From Tritrichomonas musculus (lineage: Eukaryota > Parabasalia > Tritrichomonadida > Tritrichomonadidae), in contig JAPFFF010000004.1 in NCBI GenBank assembly GCA_039105265.1, positions 7,483,501-7,547,500 of the forward strand: 64,000 nt of DNA. Reading direction: 5' to 3'. Of this stretch, positions 39,226-49,043 are shown in pieces. Position numbers and translations under genes: made by a program. The notes under the pieces were generated by a model. It was not told the DNA's origin, did not search any database, and was given only the letters and a program-made list of their open reading frames with translations. Numbering within the stretch: position 1 is the first letter of the stretch; every line of letters starts with the position of its first letter.

Positions 39226-40869
39226 TCATTGTGTAAAGAGATCAAGAATATCATTTCTTCCAACACCATCAATTAACTTGAATTCATTTTTTTCAATACA
39301 TTCAACTATATCAGAAAAAGTAGGTCTACCAGCTGGATCAAATGTCCAACAATTATTAATCAAATCAGATGAAAATTTGTTTATACTGTTTGGTATCTTA
39401 GCCTTTTTTCCAAGCCCAACCTCCATAAACGTAATATGTGGAAGTCTCCCTCCAGTAAGAATGTAATACATTACAACTCCAAAAGAGTAGACATCAATCT
39501 TTTCATCATAATGCGAACTTCCCTTTATTAGTTCTGGTGCCATGTATTCAGCAGTTCCAGGCTGTTTTGTCCTACTTATCATTAATGTATCAGCATCAAC
39601 AATAGCAGCAGATCCAAAATCGCTAAGTTTGACATGCTTATGCTCATCAAGTAAGATATTTTCGGGCTTCAAATCTCTGTGGATGATACCAAGTGAATGA
39701 ACATGCTTCATTGCTCTTGCAAGCTCGTAAACAGTTGCTGCCATGTTAGGTTTCTTCATGTTTAAAACTTCATTTTTGAGATTGTATGGACAATATTCAA
39801 GGAGAATTGATAATGAGTGCGTTTCATCGCCCATACAAATTCCATATGCTTTAACGAAGTTTGGATGATTGAGACTGTTGAGAATTTCGTAATCTTTTAT
39901 AAATTGTCTCATATACTCGATATCACATCCTTGTGTCGCTGATAATGATATATCATCGTCATCATCTTCTTTGAAAATGTCTGGTATGAATACTTTGAGT
40001 GCGTAAATTTTGTTATTGATTGAGGATACTCTAAATACTTCTGAAGTACTGCCTCGACCAATTTTTCCAAGTTTTTTGAGACTATCTATTTGCGTAATAT
40101 CTAAGATTTTGAGACCAAATTGATCATTATCATCATCTTCTTCGATATCTTTAGCCTTTATTGTTTTGCTTTTCTTTTTTGACTCTTTTTCATCTTGACT
40201 TGACTTTCGTATTGATTCTCTTTCACCTTTACTAGATTTTCTCAATGAATCTTTTCTTCCCTTTGTTGACTTTTTAATTGAGTCTTTTTCACCTTTACTT
40301 GATTTTCCTATTTGATCTTTATCAACTTTTTTTGATTTTTTAGACTCTTTATCTTTTTTGTCTTTATCTTTTTTACTTTTATCATTTGGTTCTTTATCAT
40401 CGTTTTCTTCTTTTGGATGAGTGAAGACATTTCCTCCAGGGGTTGGTTTTTCATCTTTTGGTAATTTACCGTTTAAAAATTCTTGTAAAAGATTTCTCCA
40501 TTTATCAGCTTCATCAATGAAAACTTTGAATATATCTTCAAACACTTCGGCAGTCATAAATCTCAAAGGATACTGATATCCAATTGAAGCCTTACCTGAT
40601 TCATTGTTATAACCCAAAGTGAACCCTTTTGTTTCTTCTGGAATAGCATTCATTCTTAGCATATACCTCATCACTGCAGCACGGTTTTTATCTGGAAGTT
40701 CCCCTATTTCAGAGATAATCATCATTAAATTCCTTTTATTATCAAATTTGAAGTGGAACAATTTTCCATTATCAACATCTAAACAGCAGTAACCACTTTC
40801 ATTTATTTGTAAATTTCTTAAACCAATTTTGTTGGCAAATGTTTTAAGTATTTTGCAAAATTTTTCCAT
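39226..40869 (-). CDS. CesT-like (type III secretion chaperone fold) domain fused to a Ser/Thr protein kinase
   Basis: 547 residues. Residues 1-132 resemble the Tir-chaperone CesT family: an N-terminal helix (CKILKTFANKIGLRNLQI), a strand with GYCCLDVDNGKLFHFKF, then LMMIISEIGELPDKNRAAVMRYMLRMNA, a strand pair ending in QYPLRFMTAEVFEDIF, and VFIDEADKWRNLLQEF. Residues about 150-240 are a Lys/Ser-rich linker with a repeating KSSKGE(K/R)-(D/E)-S-I motif. Residues 262-535 are a complete kinase: GRGSTSEV (271-278), K292, HRDLKPEN (H397-R398-D399), D417-F-G, and PGTAEYMAPE (437-446). It is probably active and TKL/CAMK-like. CesT proteins in bacteria bind secreted effectors and keep them unfolded; here the domain presumably binds a partner or substrate. 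The similarity is by pattern only. Confidence 0.8.
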   Translation of the reverse strand: MEKFCKILKTFANKIGLRNLQINESGYCCLDVDNGKLFHFKFDNKRNLMMIISEIGELPDKNRAAVMRYMLRMNAIPEETKGFTLGYNNESGKASIGYQYPLRFMTAEVFEDIFKVFIDEADKWRNLLQEFLNGKLPKDEKPTPGGNVFTHPKEENDDKEPNDKSKKDKDKKDKESKKSKKVDKDQIGKSSKGEKDSIKKSTKGRKDSLRKSSKGERESIRKSSQDEKESKKKSKTIKAKDIEEDDDNDQFGLKILDITQIDSLKKLGKIGRGSTSEVFRVSSINNKIYALKVFIPDIFKEDDDDDISLSATQGCDIEYMRQFIKDYEILNSLNHPNFVKAYGICMGDETHSLSILLEYCPYNLKNEVLNMKKPNMAATVYELARAMKHVHSLGIIHRDLKPENILLDEHKHVKLSDFGSAAIVDADTLMISRTKQPGTAEYMAPELIKGSSHYDEKIDVYSFGVVMYYILTGGRLPHITFMEVGLGKKAKIPNSINKFSSDLINNCWTFDPAGRPTFSDIVECIEKNEFKLIDGVGRNDILDLFTQ

Positions 40870-40935
40870 TATTATAAATAGATTTGTTCCATCGTTTTCA
40901 AAATTGTGAGACTTTCGTTATATTTCACTCAAAAA

Positions 40936-41147
40936 ATTGAAAAAAATCAATAAGAATTCTTTTCAAATATATTAAATCATTTTCATCATCATCATCATTT
41001 TTTTTAACATATATAAAACTGATATAAAATTATTTCCTTGATTTAACGAAAAAAAAAAAATATTGAATGCATAGAAAATTGATTCAAAATAAAATCTGAC
41101 ATGTCAGATTTTAAAAAGTTATAGAATTCTTATTGATTTTTTTCAAT
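40936..41147. repeat. Foldback repeat with 25-bp perfect arms
   Basis: ATTGAAAAAAATCAATAAGA plus ATTCT at 40936-40960 has an exact inverse at 41123-41147. It lies upstream of the CesT-kinase start, with the TCTGACATGTCAGA palindrome between the arms. Confidence 0.8.
41091..41112. promoter_or_regulatory. Palindrome around TCTGACATGTCAGA (upstream of the CesT-kinase gene)
   Basis: A perfect 22-bp palindrome with core TCTGACATGTCAGA, about 220 bp upstream of the ATG at 40869. The same 14-bp core recurs at 42329-42342 upstream of the second CesT-like gene. In both places ATTCAAAATAA precedes it. It could be a dimeric transcription-factor site. Confidence 0.5.
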
Positions 41148-41160
41148 TTCTATCTGATTT

Positions 41161-41577
41161 TAGGCTTGTTAAGTCTCGATTTTCGATATTGATAATTGAT
41201 TCATTTTTCTGATATCAATATCAAATCAAAAAAATTATCTCTGATATCAATAATGAATAAGATCGATTATCAATATTGAAATTTTTTTAACTTATTACTT
41301 CACATATCCGTTGTAAAATTTAATAAAAGCTGATTCATTAACATAGTAAGTTGGAATATATTTATTTTATGCCATTAAAATACTATTTTTATTGATTTTT
41401 TCAGGTATTAATTTCGATTAATCAAGATTCGATATCAAAAGAATAATTTTTATATCACATTTCATACTTGATAATCTAATTCATCAATCAAAATTTCAAA
41501 TCAATAGCATTTTACTATCGATTATCTGAGTTAAAAAAGTGCCAAACCTGATAATTGATATCAGAATAACAAGCCTA
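41161..41577. mobile_element. MITE with TAGGCTTGTTA termini
   Basis: 417 bp, starting TAGGCTTGTTA and ending in its inverse. The flanking 8-bp duplication is imperfect (TCTGATTT at 41153-41160, TCTGATCT at 41578-41585). The interior carries GATATCAATAT- and TTATATCACATTTCATA-type words also found in the nested element at 25873-26350. Same family, with no coding content. Confidence 0.75.
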
Positions 41578-41658
41578 TCTGATCTCTTATACTAATTTGT
41601 TAAAATAATAATAATAAAAAGTATCCAATTTTAATATATTTATTTAAATAAATTAATT

Positions 41659-42153
41659 TTACATAATATTACATTCCTTGTCTCCAACTTTTGATTCCAT
41701 ATTTGAAATATTACCATGTTGAACATTTTGCTGCTCTAAATTTAATTTAAGATATTCACTAGTCCAGTATTCAACGGCATTTACAAAATCTTCAACACAA
41801 TTGTATAAATGTTGATCATCAATAATCGACATTGGAATATGTTTGCATAAAATTAAGTCATCGTCAAATTCATCATCTATAGGCTCAAGACAGAGTGTTG
41901 ATCCAGCTGTTCCAATCCAAAAGAAATTTTGTGCTAAAATTTCTGTATAAGCATTGAGTGAGTATTTAGGAACTCGTCCAATTATTGAGTATAAAACGCA
42001 TTCATCTTTTTTCTCAATGAATGAGCACCTTACATGAAATTCATCATCAAACTGTAAATAGCATTCATCATGTTCATTCAAAGGCAAGCTATCTAAATGT
42101 AATTTTTTGGACAAATAATCCAGGGCATGCTGCATAACCGATCTACTTGACAT
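41659..42153 (-). CDS. Stand-alone CesT-like (type III secretion chaperone fold) protein with C-terminal CaaX box
   Basis: 164 residues. The whole protein follows the Tir-chaperone pattern: helix LDYLSKKLHLDSLPL (11-25), strand CYLQFDDEFHVRCSF (31-45), VLYSIIGRVPKYSLNAYTEI (53-72), then NFFWIGTAGSTLCLEPI (76-92), closely resembling the 'LLxANfxxxGTGGaTLaLDP' block of the bacterial family, HIPMSIIDDQHLYNCVEDFV and EYWTSEYLKL (128-137). The last four residues are Cys-Asn-Ile-Met, a CaaX box predicted to be farnesylated, which bacterial members lack. It lies between the CesT-kinase (same strand) and a divergent kinase. A run of 30 T (42192-42221) sits about 40-70 bp upstream of its ATG. Function is inferred as a membrane-tethered chaperone or adaptor. 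Confidence 0.75.
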   Translation of the reverse strand: MSSRSVMQHALDYLSKKLHLDSLPLNEHDECYLQFDDEFHVRCSFIEKKDECVLYSIIGRVPKYSLNAYTEILAQNFFWIGTAGSTLCLEPIDDEFDDDLILCKHIPMSIIDDQHLYNCVEDFVNAVEYWTSEYLKLNLEQQNVQHGNISNMESKVGDKECNIM

Positions 42154-42190
42154 ATCAATTTTAACTGATTAAATCAAACAAAAATAATTC

Positions 42191-42191
<1 letters not shown>

Positions 42192-42221
<30 letters not shown>
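42192..42221. repeat. Homopolymer T run (30 bp)
   Basis: Thirty T residues lie between the CesT-like gene and the palindrome. As poly(A) on the gene's sense strand, it is close to the ATG and could be nucleosome-excluding. Length may be uncertain for sequencing reasons. Confidence 0.8.
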
Positions 42222-42227
<6 letters not shown>

Positions 42228-42326
42228 TTCAATAATTTAAAATATATTTTAATGCATTTTAAATTGAGCAAAATATTAATTAAAAATAATTGATGAAATC
42301 AAAATCTCAAAGTCATATTTGAATCA

Positions 42327-42344
42327 TTTCTGACATGTCAGAAA
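42327..42344. promoter_or_regulatory. Palindrome TTTCTGACATGTCAGAAA (upstream of the CesT-like gene)
   Basis: A perfect 18-bp palindrome about 175 bp upstream of the CesT-like ATG (42153) and about 325 bp upstream of the divergent kinase ATG (42670). It shares its 14-bp core with 41091-41112. Confidence 0.5.
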
Positions 42345-42649
42345 AATTATTTTGAATTAAATTATCGTTAAAAGCATATAAACAAATTCATAGAAAAAAA
42401 ATAGTTTTGTTTTTGAAATTAGATTTTTTAGTATTATTCGATCAAGAGTTTTAAATACCAATATCAATTGAATCATCGTTTTAATTATTATTGAAATCTA
42501 CATTCAAAATTTCAACAAATTCAAATAATTTTAAGAATTAATTATGAGTTTTAATCCGTTAAATGATGACAATAGCTAAAAATAATAATGAGTTCTTTAT
42601 TAAAGATTTTCTCATTTTTTTATTTTAACTTTGAAAAAATTGAGTAAAA

Positions 42650-42657
42650 TCATTATT
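42650..42657 (+). promoter_or_regulatory. Initiator-like element (TCATTATT)
   Basis: TCATTATT lies 12 nt before the ATG of the kinase at 42670 and matches the trichomonad Inr consensus. Confidence 0.45.
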
Positions 42658-42669
42658 TAATTCTTTAAA

Positions 42670-43758
42670 ATGGATTTCACAGGACTTTTCTTTGATATCT
42701 CGGATTTCAATCTAACAGATACAAAATTGGGTGAAGGCTCTTTTGGCTCTGTTTATTTAGCAGAAAATATAAAAGATAAAAAACAATATGCTGCCAAAAT
42801 CATAAATACCGATGCTGGATTTGATGGCAAAGATCAAATGCTCTTAATGAGAGAATCAATGATTTTACTCAAACTGAATCATCCTTCAATAATCAAACTT
42901 CACGGAATAAATCTTCAATCATTTCATAAAAGAACAAGATTAGAACCTACAATTCTCACAGAATATTTACCAAATGGATCTTTATACCATTTACTATGCC
43001 AAGAACGAAAAGGAAAGCATAACAAGAAGTGGGATGCTACTCGAAGATATATTACCTTACTTGGAATTGCCGATGCAATGCGATATCTACATCAAAATGG
43101 GGTAATTCATCGTGATTTAAAACCAGAAAATATATTGATGGATGAAAACTTAAATCCAAGAATTTGTGATTTTGGATTATCAAAATGCTTCCCTCAAATT
43201 CTCACACAAACAATGGAACTAGTGATGACAACAGAAATTGGCACACCATTATATATGGCTCCAGAATTACACAACGATGAAGAAGTTTACGGAGCAGGTG
43301 TTGATGTTTATGCTTTTGCTTTAATCGCTTATGAATTGGTTACAGGAATTCAGCCCTTCAAAGAACTTGGTAAAATCAATCGATTCAATCTTGGCATCAA
43401 AGTTATTCAAGGATATCGTCCTCAATTTCCAAGTGGAGTCACTCAAAAAATGATGGATTTAATTACACAATGCTGGAGCCATAAAAGTGAAGATCGTCCT
43501 TCATTCGATGAAATATTCAAAAAGTTGTCTACTGATTTTACTTATTTCAATGAAAAAGTTGATGTTGAAGAAATTAACAGTTACCTAGGAAAACTTTCGC
43601 CATTCTTTCCAAAAAAAGATAAAAAAGAATCCCAAAGTTATCATTTTGTTCCTAGTCCAAGAAATATTGAAGACATTCATGATTGCTACACTCAAATGTT
43701 TAAAGCGGTTTTACCTAAAGTCGAAGGTTTTAATGACATTTACTTCTCTGGAGTTTAA
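42670..43758 (+). CDS. TKL-like protein kinase, followed by ankyrin modules
   Basis: 362 residues with a complete kinase domain at about 15-290: GEGSFGSVYL (21-30), AAK43, HRDLKPEN (H147-R148-D149), D167-F-G, TEIGTPLYMAPE (188-199), and the CW...RPSFDEIF subdomain XI. It is expected to be active and is tyrosine-kinase-like in subdomain style. After a Lys-rich stretch (FPKKDKKES) the ORF ends SGV-stop. The stop (GTTTAA) lies within a sequence that also starts later ankyrin modules (AGTTTAA...AATATT). The ankyrin array continues at once in another frame, so the mature protein may be a kinase-ankyrin fusion. Confidence 0.88.
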   Translation: MDFTGLFFDISDFNLTDTKLGEGSFGSVYLAENIKDKKQYAAKIINTDAGFDGKDQMLLMRESMILLKLNHPSIIKLHGINLQSFHKRTRLEPTILTEYLPNGSLYHLLCQERKGKHNKKWDATRRYITLLGIADAMRYLHQNGVIHRDLKPENILMDENLNPRICDFGLSKCFPQILTQTMELVMTTEIGTPLYMAPELHNDEEVYGAGVDVYAFALIAYELVTGIQPFKELGKINRFNLGIKVIQGYRPQFPSGVTQKMMDLITQCWSHKSEDRPSFDEIFKKLSTDFTYFNEKVDVEEINSYLGKLSPFFPKKDKKESQSYHFVPSPRNIEDIHDCYTQMFKAVLPKVEGFNDIYFSGV

Positions 43759-46275
43759 ACAATATTATTTTTCTAACAAATCATTCCTTCATATGGCTTG
43801 CGAAACTGGCAATTTAAATCTTGTAAAGTATTTGATTTCTCTCAACATTTTTGACGTTAATTCGAAAGATGTTTTAAAAAGCTTTTCTTTTTTTGAATAG
43901 AGTTTCTAAAGCTACTTTTTATATTGTTTTCTTTGTGATGATTATTTAATTCATAATGTTTTTAAAATATATATTTATTAATGCCACAATCTTACATTAT
44001 GCTTGCAAATCGGGCAATCGAGAACTTGTCAGATATCTAATTTCTCTTAAAAAGATTGATGCAAACACATTAACCGTTTTTTATAGTGAATATTTAATAT
44101 AGTTTTTTACTTTTATACATTAATAATGTTTACAATTATTTGTTTCTTTGGCGTTTCAAATATTTTTTTTATGAATCAATTTATCATTTCTCAGGATTTT
44201 CAGGAAATATGAATCTTGTAAAAGGTATTATGCTAATGAAGGATATTAAACATTCACCACCAATTTTCATTCATAACTTTTAATAATGTTTTTTTTGAAA
44301 AGAAAATTTTATATCGTTTTTATAATTAATTGAAAATTTTATGGAATTCTTTGATCATTTTTTTTATTCAACATTAGCAGAATTTGCATGCCAAAATGGA
44401 TGTTTAGATTTAGTTAAGTATCTTGTTTCATTGAAAAACTTTGATTTACATACAAAAACAACAAATGTTTTAATTTTTGTTTTTTTTTTTATAGTGATGT
44501 CTTTTTTTTTTGTTTTAATGGAATTCCAGTATTAATAATATTTATTGGAATATGATGAATTATGCATGCTTATCTGGCAATATTGAAGTTGTTAAATATT
44601 TAATGTCTCTAAATGAATTCGATATCAAAGAAAATGACATTCAAAATTTTGTTTTTTTTTATAAAATTTTTATTAACTAAAAATAATTTAGTTTTATCAT
44701 CAAATTGGTCATGGTATTTTGAAGTTTTTCTCTTTATACAACAAATTTACATCTGGCTTGCCAATCTGGAAATCTTGAACTTGTTAAATATTTGATCTCC
44801 CTTAATCAAATTGATATTCAATTCAAGAATGTTTAATTTCTTTTTTTTTGAATGACATTTTTAATTTCTGTATATTTTATTACATTTTAAATCATATTTT
44901 TAGTTAATAATATTCTTGAATTCATTTTTAAATCTAACAATCCTTCATTATGCTTGCTTTTCTGGAAACCTTGATCTTGTAAAATATATTGTATCTTTGA
45001 AAGCAATATACCTTTATTCGAAAGCTATTTTACTTTGCATATATTGTAATGATATTTTTTTTTCAATTTAATCAATAACATTTCATATATAATACCAATG
45101 GAATTTAGTAATAATAATATTTATAGGACATTATTACATTGTGCATGCCAAAATGGACATTTGGATGTTACAAAATATTTGATTTCACTGAATGAAATTG
45201 ATGTTTTAGCAAAAGACGAAATTTCTTATCATTAATTTTGATTGCGTTTTGGTTTGTTATATATATAAAGTTTAATAATCAAAATATTTTTAAAACAATT
45301 TTAAGTTATGCTGCAAGCTCTGGTAATGCTGATCTTGTTAAATATTTGATGTCTATCAAAAAGTTTGATATAAAAGAAGTTGATGTTTTTTTTTGTTTTT
45401 TCCCTAATACAATTGCTTTTTAGAATTTTATTATGTTTATTAGATAAGCATTATTTAAAATGTTTTTATAATAAAAGTATTTATTACACAATATTACATC
45501 GTGCTTGCGAAAGTGGAAATCTTCAAACAGTTGAATATATTCTATCTCTTAAAGGAATTGATATCAAAGCAAGAACAATCGGCCATTTGTATTTTGATAA
45601 AGTTTCAATATCACTAGTTTAAATAATGTTTTTTTTGATTAATTCTGTTATATATAATGTTTTTAATTTAACAGTATTAATTTAACTGCATTTCATTGCG
45701 CTTGCTGGTCTGGAAATATTGAACTTGTAAAATATTTAATGTCATACAAAGGAGTTGATATTAAAGCTGTTGATTTTTTATTTTTAATTATTTCAACAAC
45801 ATTTCAAATTACTTTGTATTAATGATGCTTTAACATTTTAAAACAATTCATGACATTTTTTATAAATTTGTTTTAATTATACAGCAATTTATTGGGCTTG
45901 TAGATCAGGAAACGTTGAACTCTTCAAGTTTCTAAATTCATTAAAAATATATAAACTTAAACCAAAAGATATTTTAAATTTTTTTTAATGGGAAAGTTTA
46001 ATATCAATATTATTCATTGGAATATTCTACAATTAGCTTGCTTCTCAGGAAATATTGATCTGATTAAATACATCGTATCACTCAAAGTTTTAAACCCAAA
46101 GTCAAACAATATTTTGATCAATATTTTGTAAATGGAATTTTATTAATCTTTTTAAATACAATTTTTTTACCTAAAAATTTTATAGAATTCTCAGTATTTA
46201 TTTAATGCAACACCTCTTGAAATAGCCAAAGAAAACAAATATGATGATCTCATCACCTACTTATCATCATTATAA
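43759..46275 (+). repeat. Array of 14 spaced ankyrin modules (plus strand)
   Basis: Ankyrin helices (LHYAC-S-G-N-x-x-L-V-K-Y-L-I/M-S-L-K-x-I/F-D pattern) recur with the ACxSG core near 43797, 44001, 44195 (degenerate), 44384, 44566, 44756, 44951, 45141, 45310, 45504, 45702, 45896, 46038 and 46226. Spacing is mostly 180-200 bp: about 100 bp of coding sequence plus about 90 bp of T-rich spacer. Many modules end in GAT/AAT-GTTT(T/A) and begin after AG-TATT or AG-TTTAA. The last (FNATPLEIAKENKYDDLITYLSSL, stop near 46275) is a natural ankyrin C-terminus, so this is one gene, not scattered debris. Whether the spacers are introns is unproven. Confidence 0.7.
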
Positions 46276-46326
46276 GCAATTTAATAAATAAACAATCATT
46301 TTTTCTTTGAAAACATTTTTTCTGTA

Positions 46327-48057
46327 CAGTTATGTATAAAATATTGAAGCAGTATAAAAAGTGGAAGCACTTTTTTAAAAAATTTTCAAAATTTTTTTTC
46401 AAAAATCAATTTTTTTCTCATCATATATTAAAGTTATCCAAAAGTAAAATATACCAAAATGCTAAGCGTTTAATACTTTTTATAAATAACTATGACATTT
46501 TTATATTAGACTAAAGTCAGAGAATTTTTCGAATGAAGAAGAAGAGAAAATATAATGCATTTTATTAGTAGCACTGTGCATTATTTCAAAATTAAATTGG
46601 ATATATTGATTCTATATATGCTACCACATAATAAATAAAAATAAAACTATAGCCATTATTATTAACATTTATGATAAAAATAGAAATTTATTTTTTTTTA
46701 AGGCCGTTTAAATTTTATGAAAATATAAAATTGTTGAAATTCTTGTTTTGAAGAGTAATTTAGTTAAATTAGTTTTTCACTGAAATAAAACATTCTAATA
46801 ACTAAGTTAAGATTATATCAAACCTTGATCATATTCATTATTTATTAATTTATATTTATAAAATAATCAATGAATGAATATGATGAAAAATATAATTATT
46901 TACAACAAATATATCATTTTTGTGTTACGATAAACGTGAGAATATAATTAGCATATGTCACAAATATATTACCCTAATTATTACATTTTGAATCTAATTA
47001 TATCTTTAGATGAGTCGGATTTGATGACAAATAAGGGAAATTGACAAAATGAAATAAAAATTCATTTTCAAGTAAAAAAAAACCAATTTAATAGGATTAT
47101 ATCATTATTTATTGATTTAAAAGTATTGTAATTTATATAATATTCATTTATTAGTTAAAATGAATGATCAATTCTGATCATTTACATATTGTGAATTTAC
47201 ATAAAAAAAACCTAAATTTACAATAAAAATAATCATACAAAGCCTAAATTAATATCAGATAGCAACTATTAAATCCTTTGATACTATAAAATCAAAAAAA
47301 AAAAAAATATAGAAATACTTTTTTTTAATACACCATATTCGTTTATAAATCACATACGTTTATTTTATCTATTTCAAGAATACGATTGTATCTTGGTACA
47401 TAATTCATATACAACATGTTTTATTCATTTATAACGTGTGATTTATAGATTTAATTATTTTTTTTATTCAAACATAAAAGTGTAATGATTTAAAAATTAG
47501 ATATTTAAATTTTTAATTTTGAAATTAGCATTCTGCTTAAAAAAAGCAAAATAGAATAGGGAATTCTTGTAGTAATGATCTTCATGAATATATATAGAAA
47601 CATTTATTTAAGTTAAATCCAACTAGAAATCATTTTTATCAGACTTTCAACAATTTTATATTTTCATAAAATTTAAACGGCCTTAAAAAAAAATAAATTT
47701 CTATTTTTATCATAAATGTTAATAATAATGGCTATAGTTTTATTTTTATTTATTATGTGGTAGCATATATAGAATCAATATATCCAATTTAATTTTGAAA
47801 TAATGCACAGTGCTACTAATAAAATGCATTATATTTTCTCTTCTTCTTCATTCGAAAAATTCTCTGACTTTAGTCTAATATAAAAATGTCATAGTTATTT
47901 ATAAAAAGTATTAAACGCTTAGCATTTTGGTATATTTTACTTTTGGATAACTTTAATATATGATGAGAAAAAAATTGATTTTTGAAAAAAAATTTTGAAA
48001 ATTTTTTAAAAAAGTGCTTCCACTTTTTATACTGCTTCAATATTTTATACATAACTG
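46327..48057. mobile_element. Tc1/mariner-like foldback element with 413-bp inverted arms
   Basis: The arms 46327-46739 and 47645-48057 are reverse complements with no length difference and no mismatch noticed by eye. The ends read CAGTTATGTATAAAAT and are flanked by TA on both sides (46325-46326 and 48058-48059). The 905-bp centre has no ORF of note. Identical 60-codon ORFs in the two arms are a by-product of the inversion. TA targets and CAGT ends fit Tc1/mariner; there is no transposase, so it is non-autonomous. Confidence 0.75.
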
Positions 48058-48437
48058 TATAAATACATATTTAAAAACTTTTTAAAATGAATTTAAACAT
48101 AACCATTTATCTGAGATATAAAGTGAATTATAATCCACTTAACAAAGAGTTTTCATTGAAATGCTATTATAGAGTTTCTTTTTAGATAAAATGATTGATT
48201 AAAACTAAAAGCATCAAAAAAATTTTCAAGTTTAATATAATAAGTTATGAATCATATCAGCAAGAACATTCAGGATATGATTAGATCTATATAAATCAAC
48301 AAAAATGGAATCATTAACAAAAATTTGCTGTGTTAATTCTTGTGCTGTGAACATAATATTGAACCATATATGAAGCAATCCGTAATTAATTCAATCTTCA
48401 GGCACAACCAAAATTCTTTTTTCCTCATTTTCTGAAA
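48058..48437. other. Intergenic between two TIR elements
   Basis: AT-rich with no gene recognised. Confidence 0.4.
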
Positions 48438-49043
48438 TAACGTATTTCCAGAAATGCAAAAAATATACGTTTTTCCAGAAATATGTAAAAAATAAACGTT
48501 CGTTTTTTATAAATGTTTTATTGTTTTTTAATTTTTCAAAATGCCTATTTATTTTCAATTGTTTTAATTATGATACTTAATAAATACATGCTCATATGAA
48601 ATAAATTAACCATTTATTTCACTGATTGATGTTCTTTATACGGAAAAACAAGATATTTTTATTTTTGTTTTTTTTATAATAATTTTGACAAAATTTATTA
48701 TCGCTCTGACAGATAAGCTTTAAAGTTGTATAATATGATTTTATGTGGTTTAACTATTATTTATTAAAGAGTTGAGTTAGGGTCTTAAATGACGCATTGA
48801 AAAAAAAAGAAAAACAAATATTACTGTTTGTTCATGAAGGATTATTAAAGTAAATCGTTTTTAAAATCATTCCAACTTTTTAATCAATGTGTAAACAATT
48901 GTTTTGCTAATCAACTAGATTAAATTCTTAGAGTGTCAAGAAAAATTATGATGATCATTTATCCGAATGATCATTTTTTCTCCATGCATTTATTAAATTT
49001 CTGGAAAAACGTATATTTTTTGCGCATTTCTGGAAATACGTTA
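48438..49043. mobile_element. Short TIR element (about 606 bp) with TAACGTATTTCC ends
   Basis: TAACGTATTTCCAGAAATG(CG)CAAAAAATATACG..., a terminal repeat of about 46-50 bp, is present at 48438 and in inverse ending at 49043. The left copy lacks two bases (CG). A TA duplication is possible because the ends read TA/ACGT and ACGT/TA. The internal word TTTCCAGAAAT occurs twice in each end. No coding content. Confidence 0.65.

Noticed and set aside
42192-42221. T30 tract as a Pol III terminator
   Set aside because: No tRNA-like or other Pol III gene precedes it on either strand; treated as a homopolymer repeat.
46332-48052. Two identical 60-codon ORFs on opposite strands
   Set aside because: They are the same sequence in the two arms of the foldback element; Lys/Phe-rich low complexity with no sign of a real protein.
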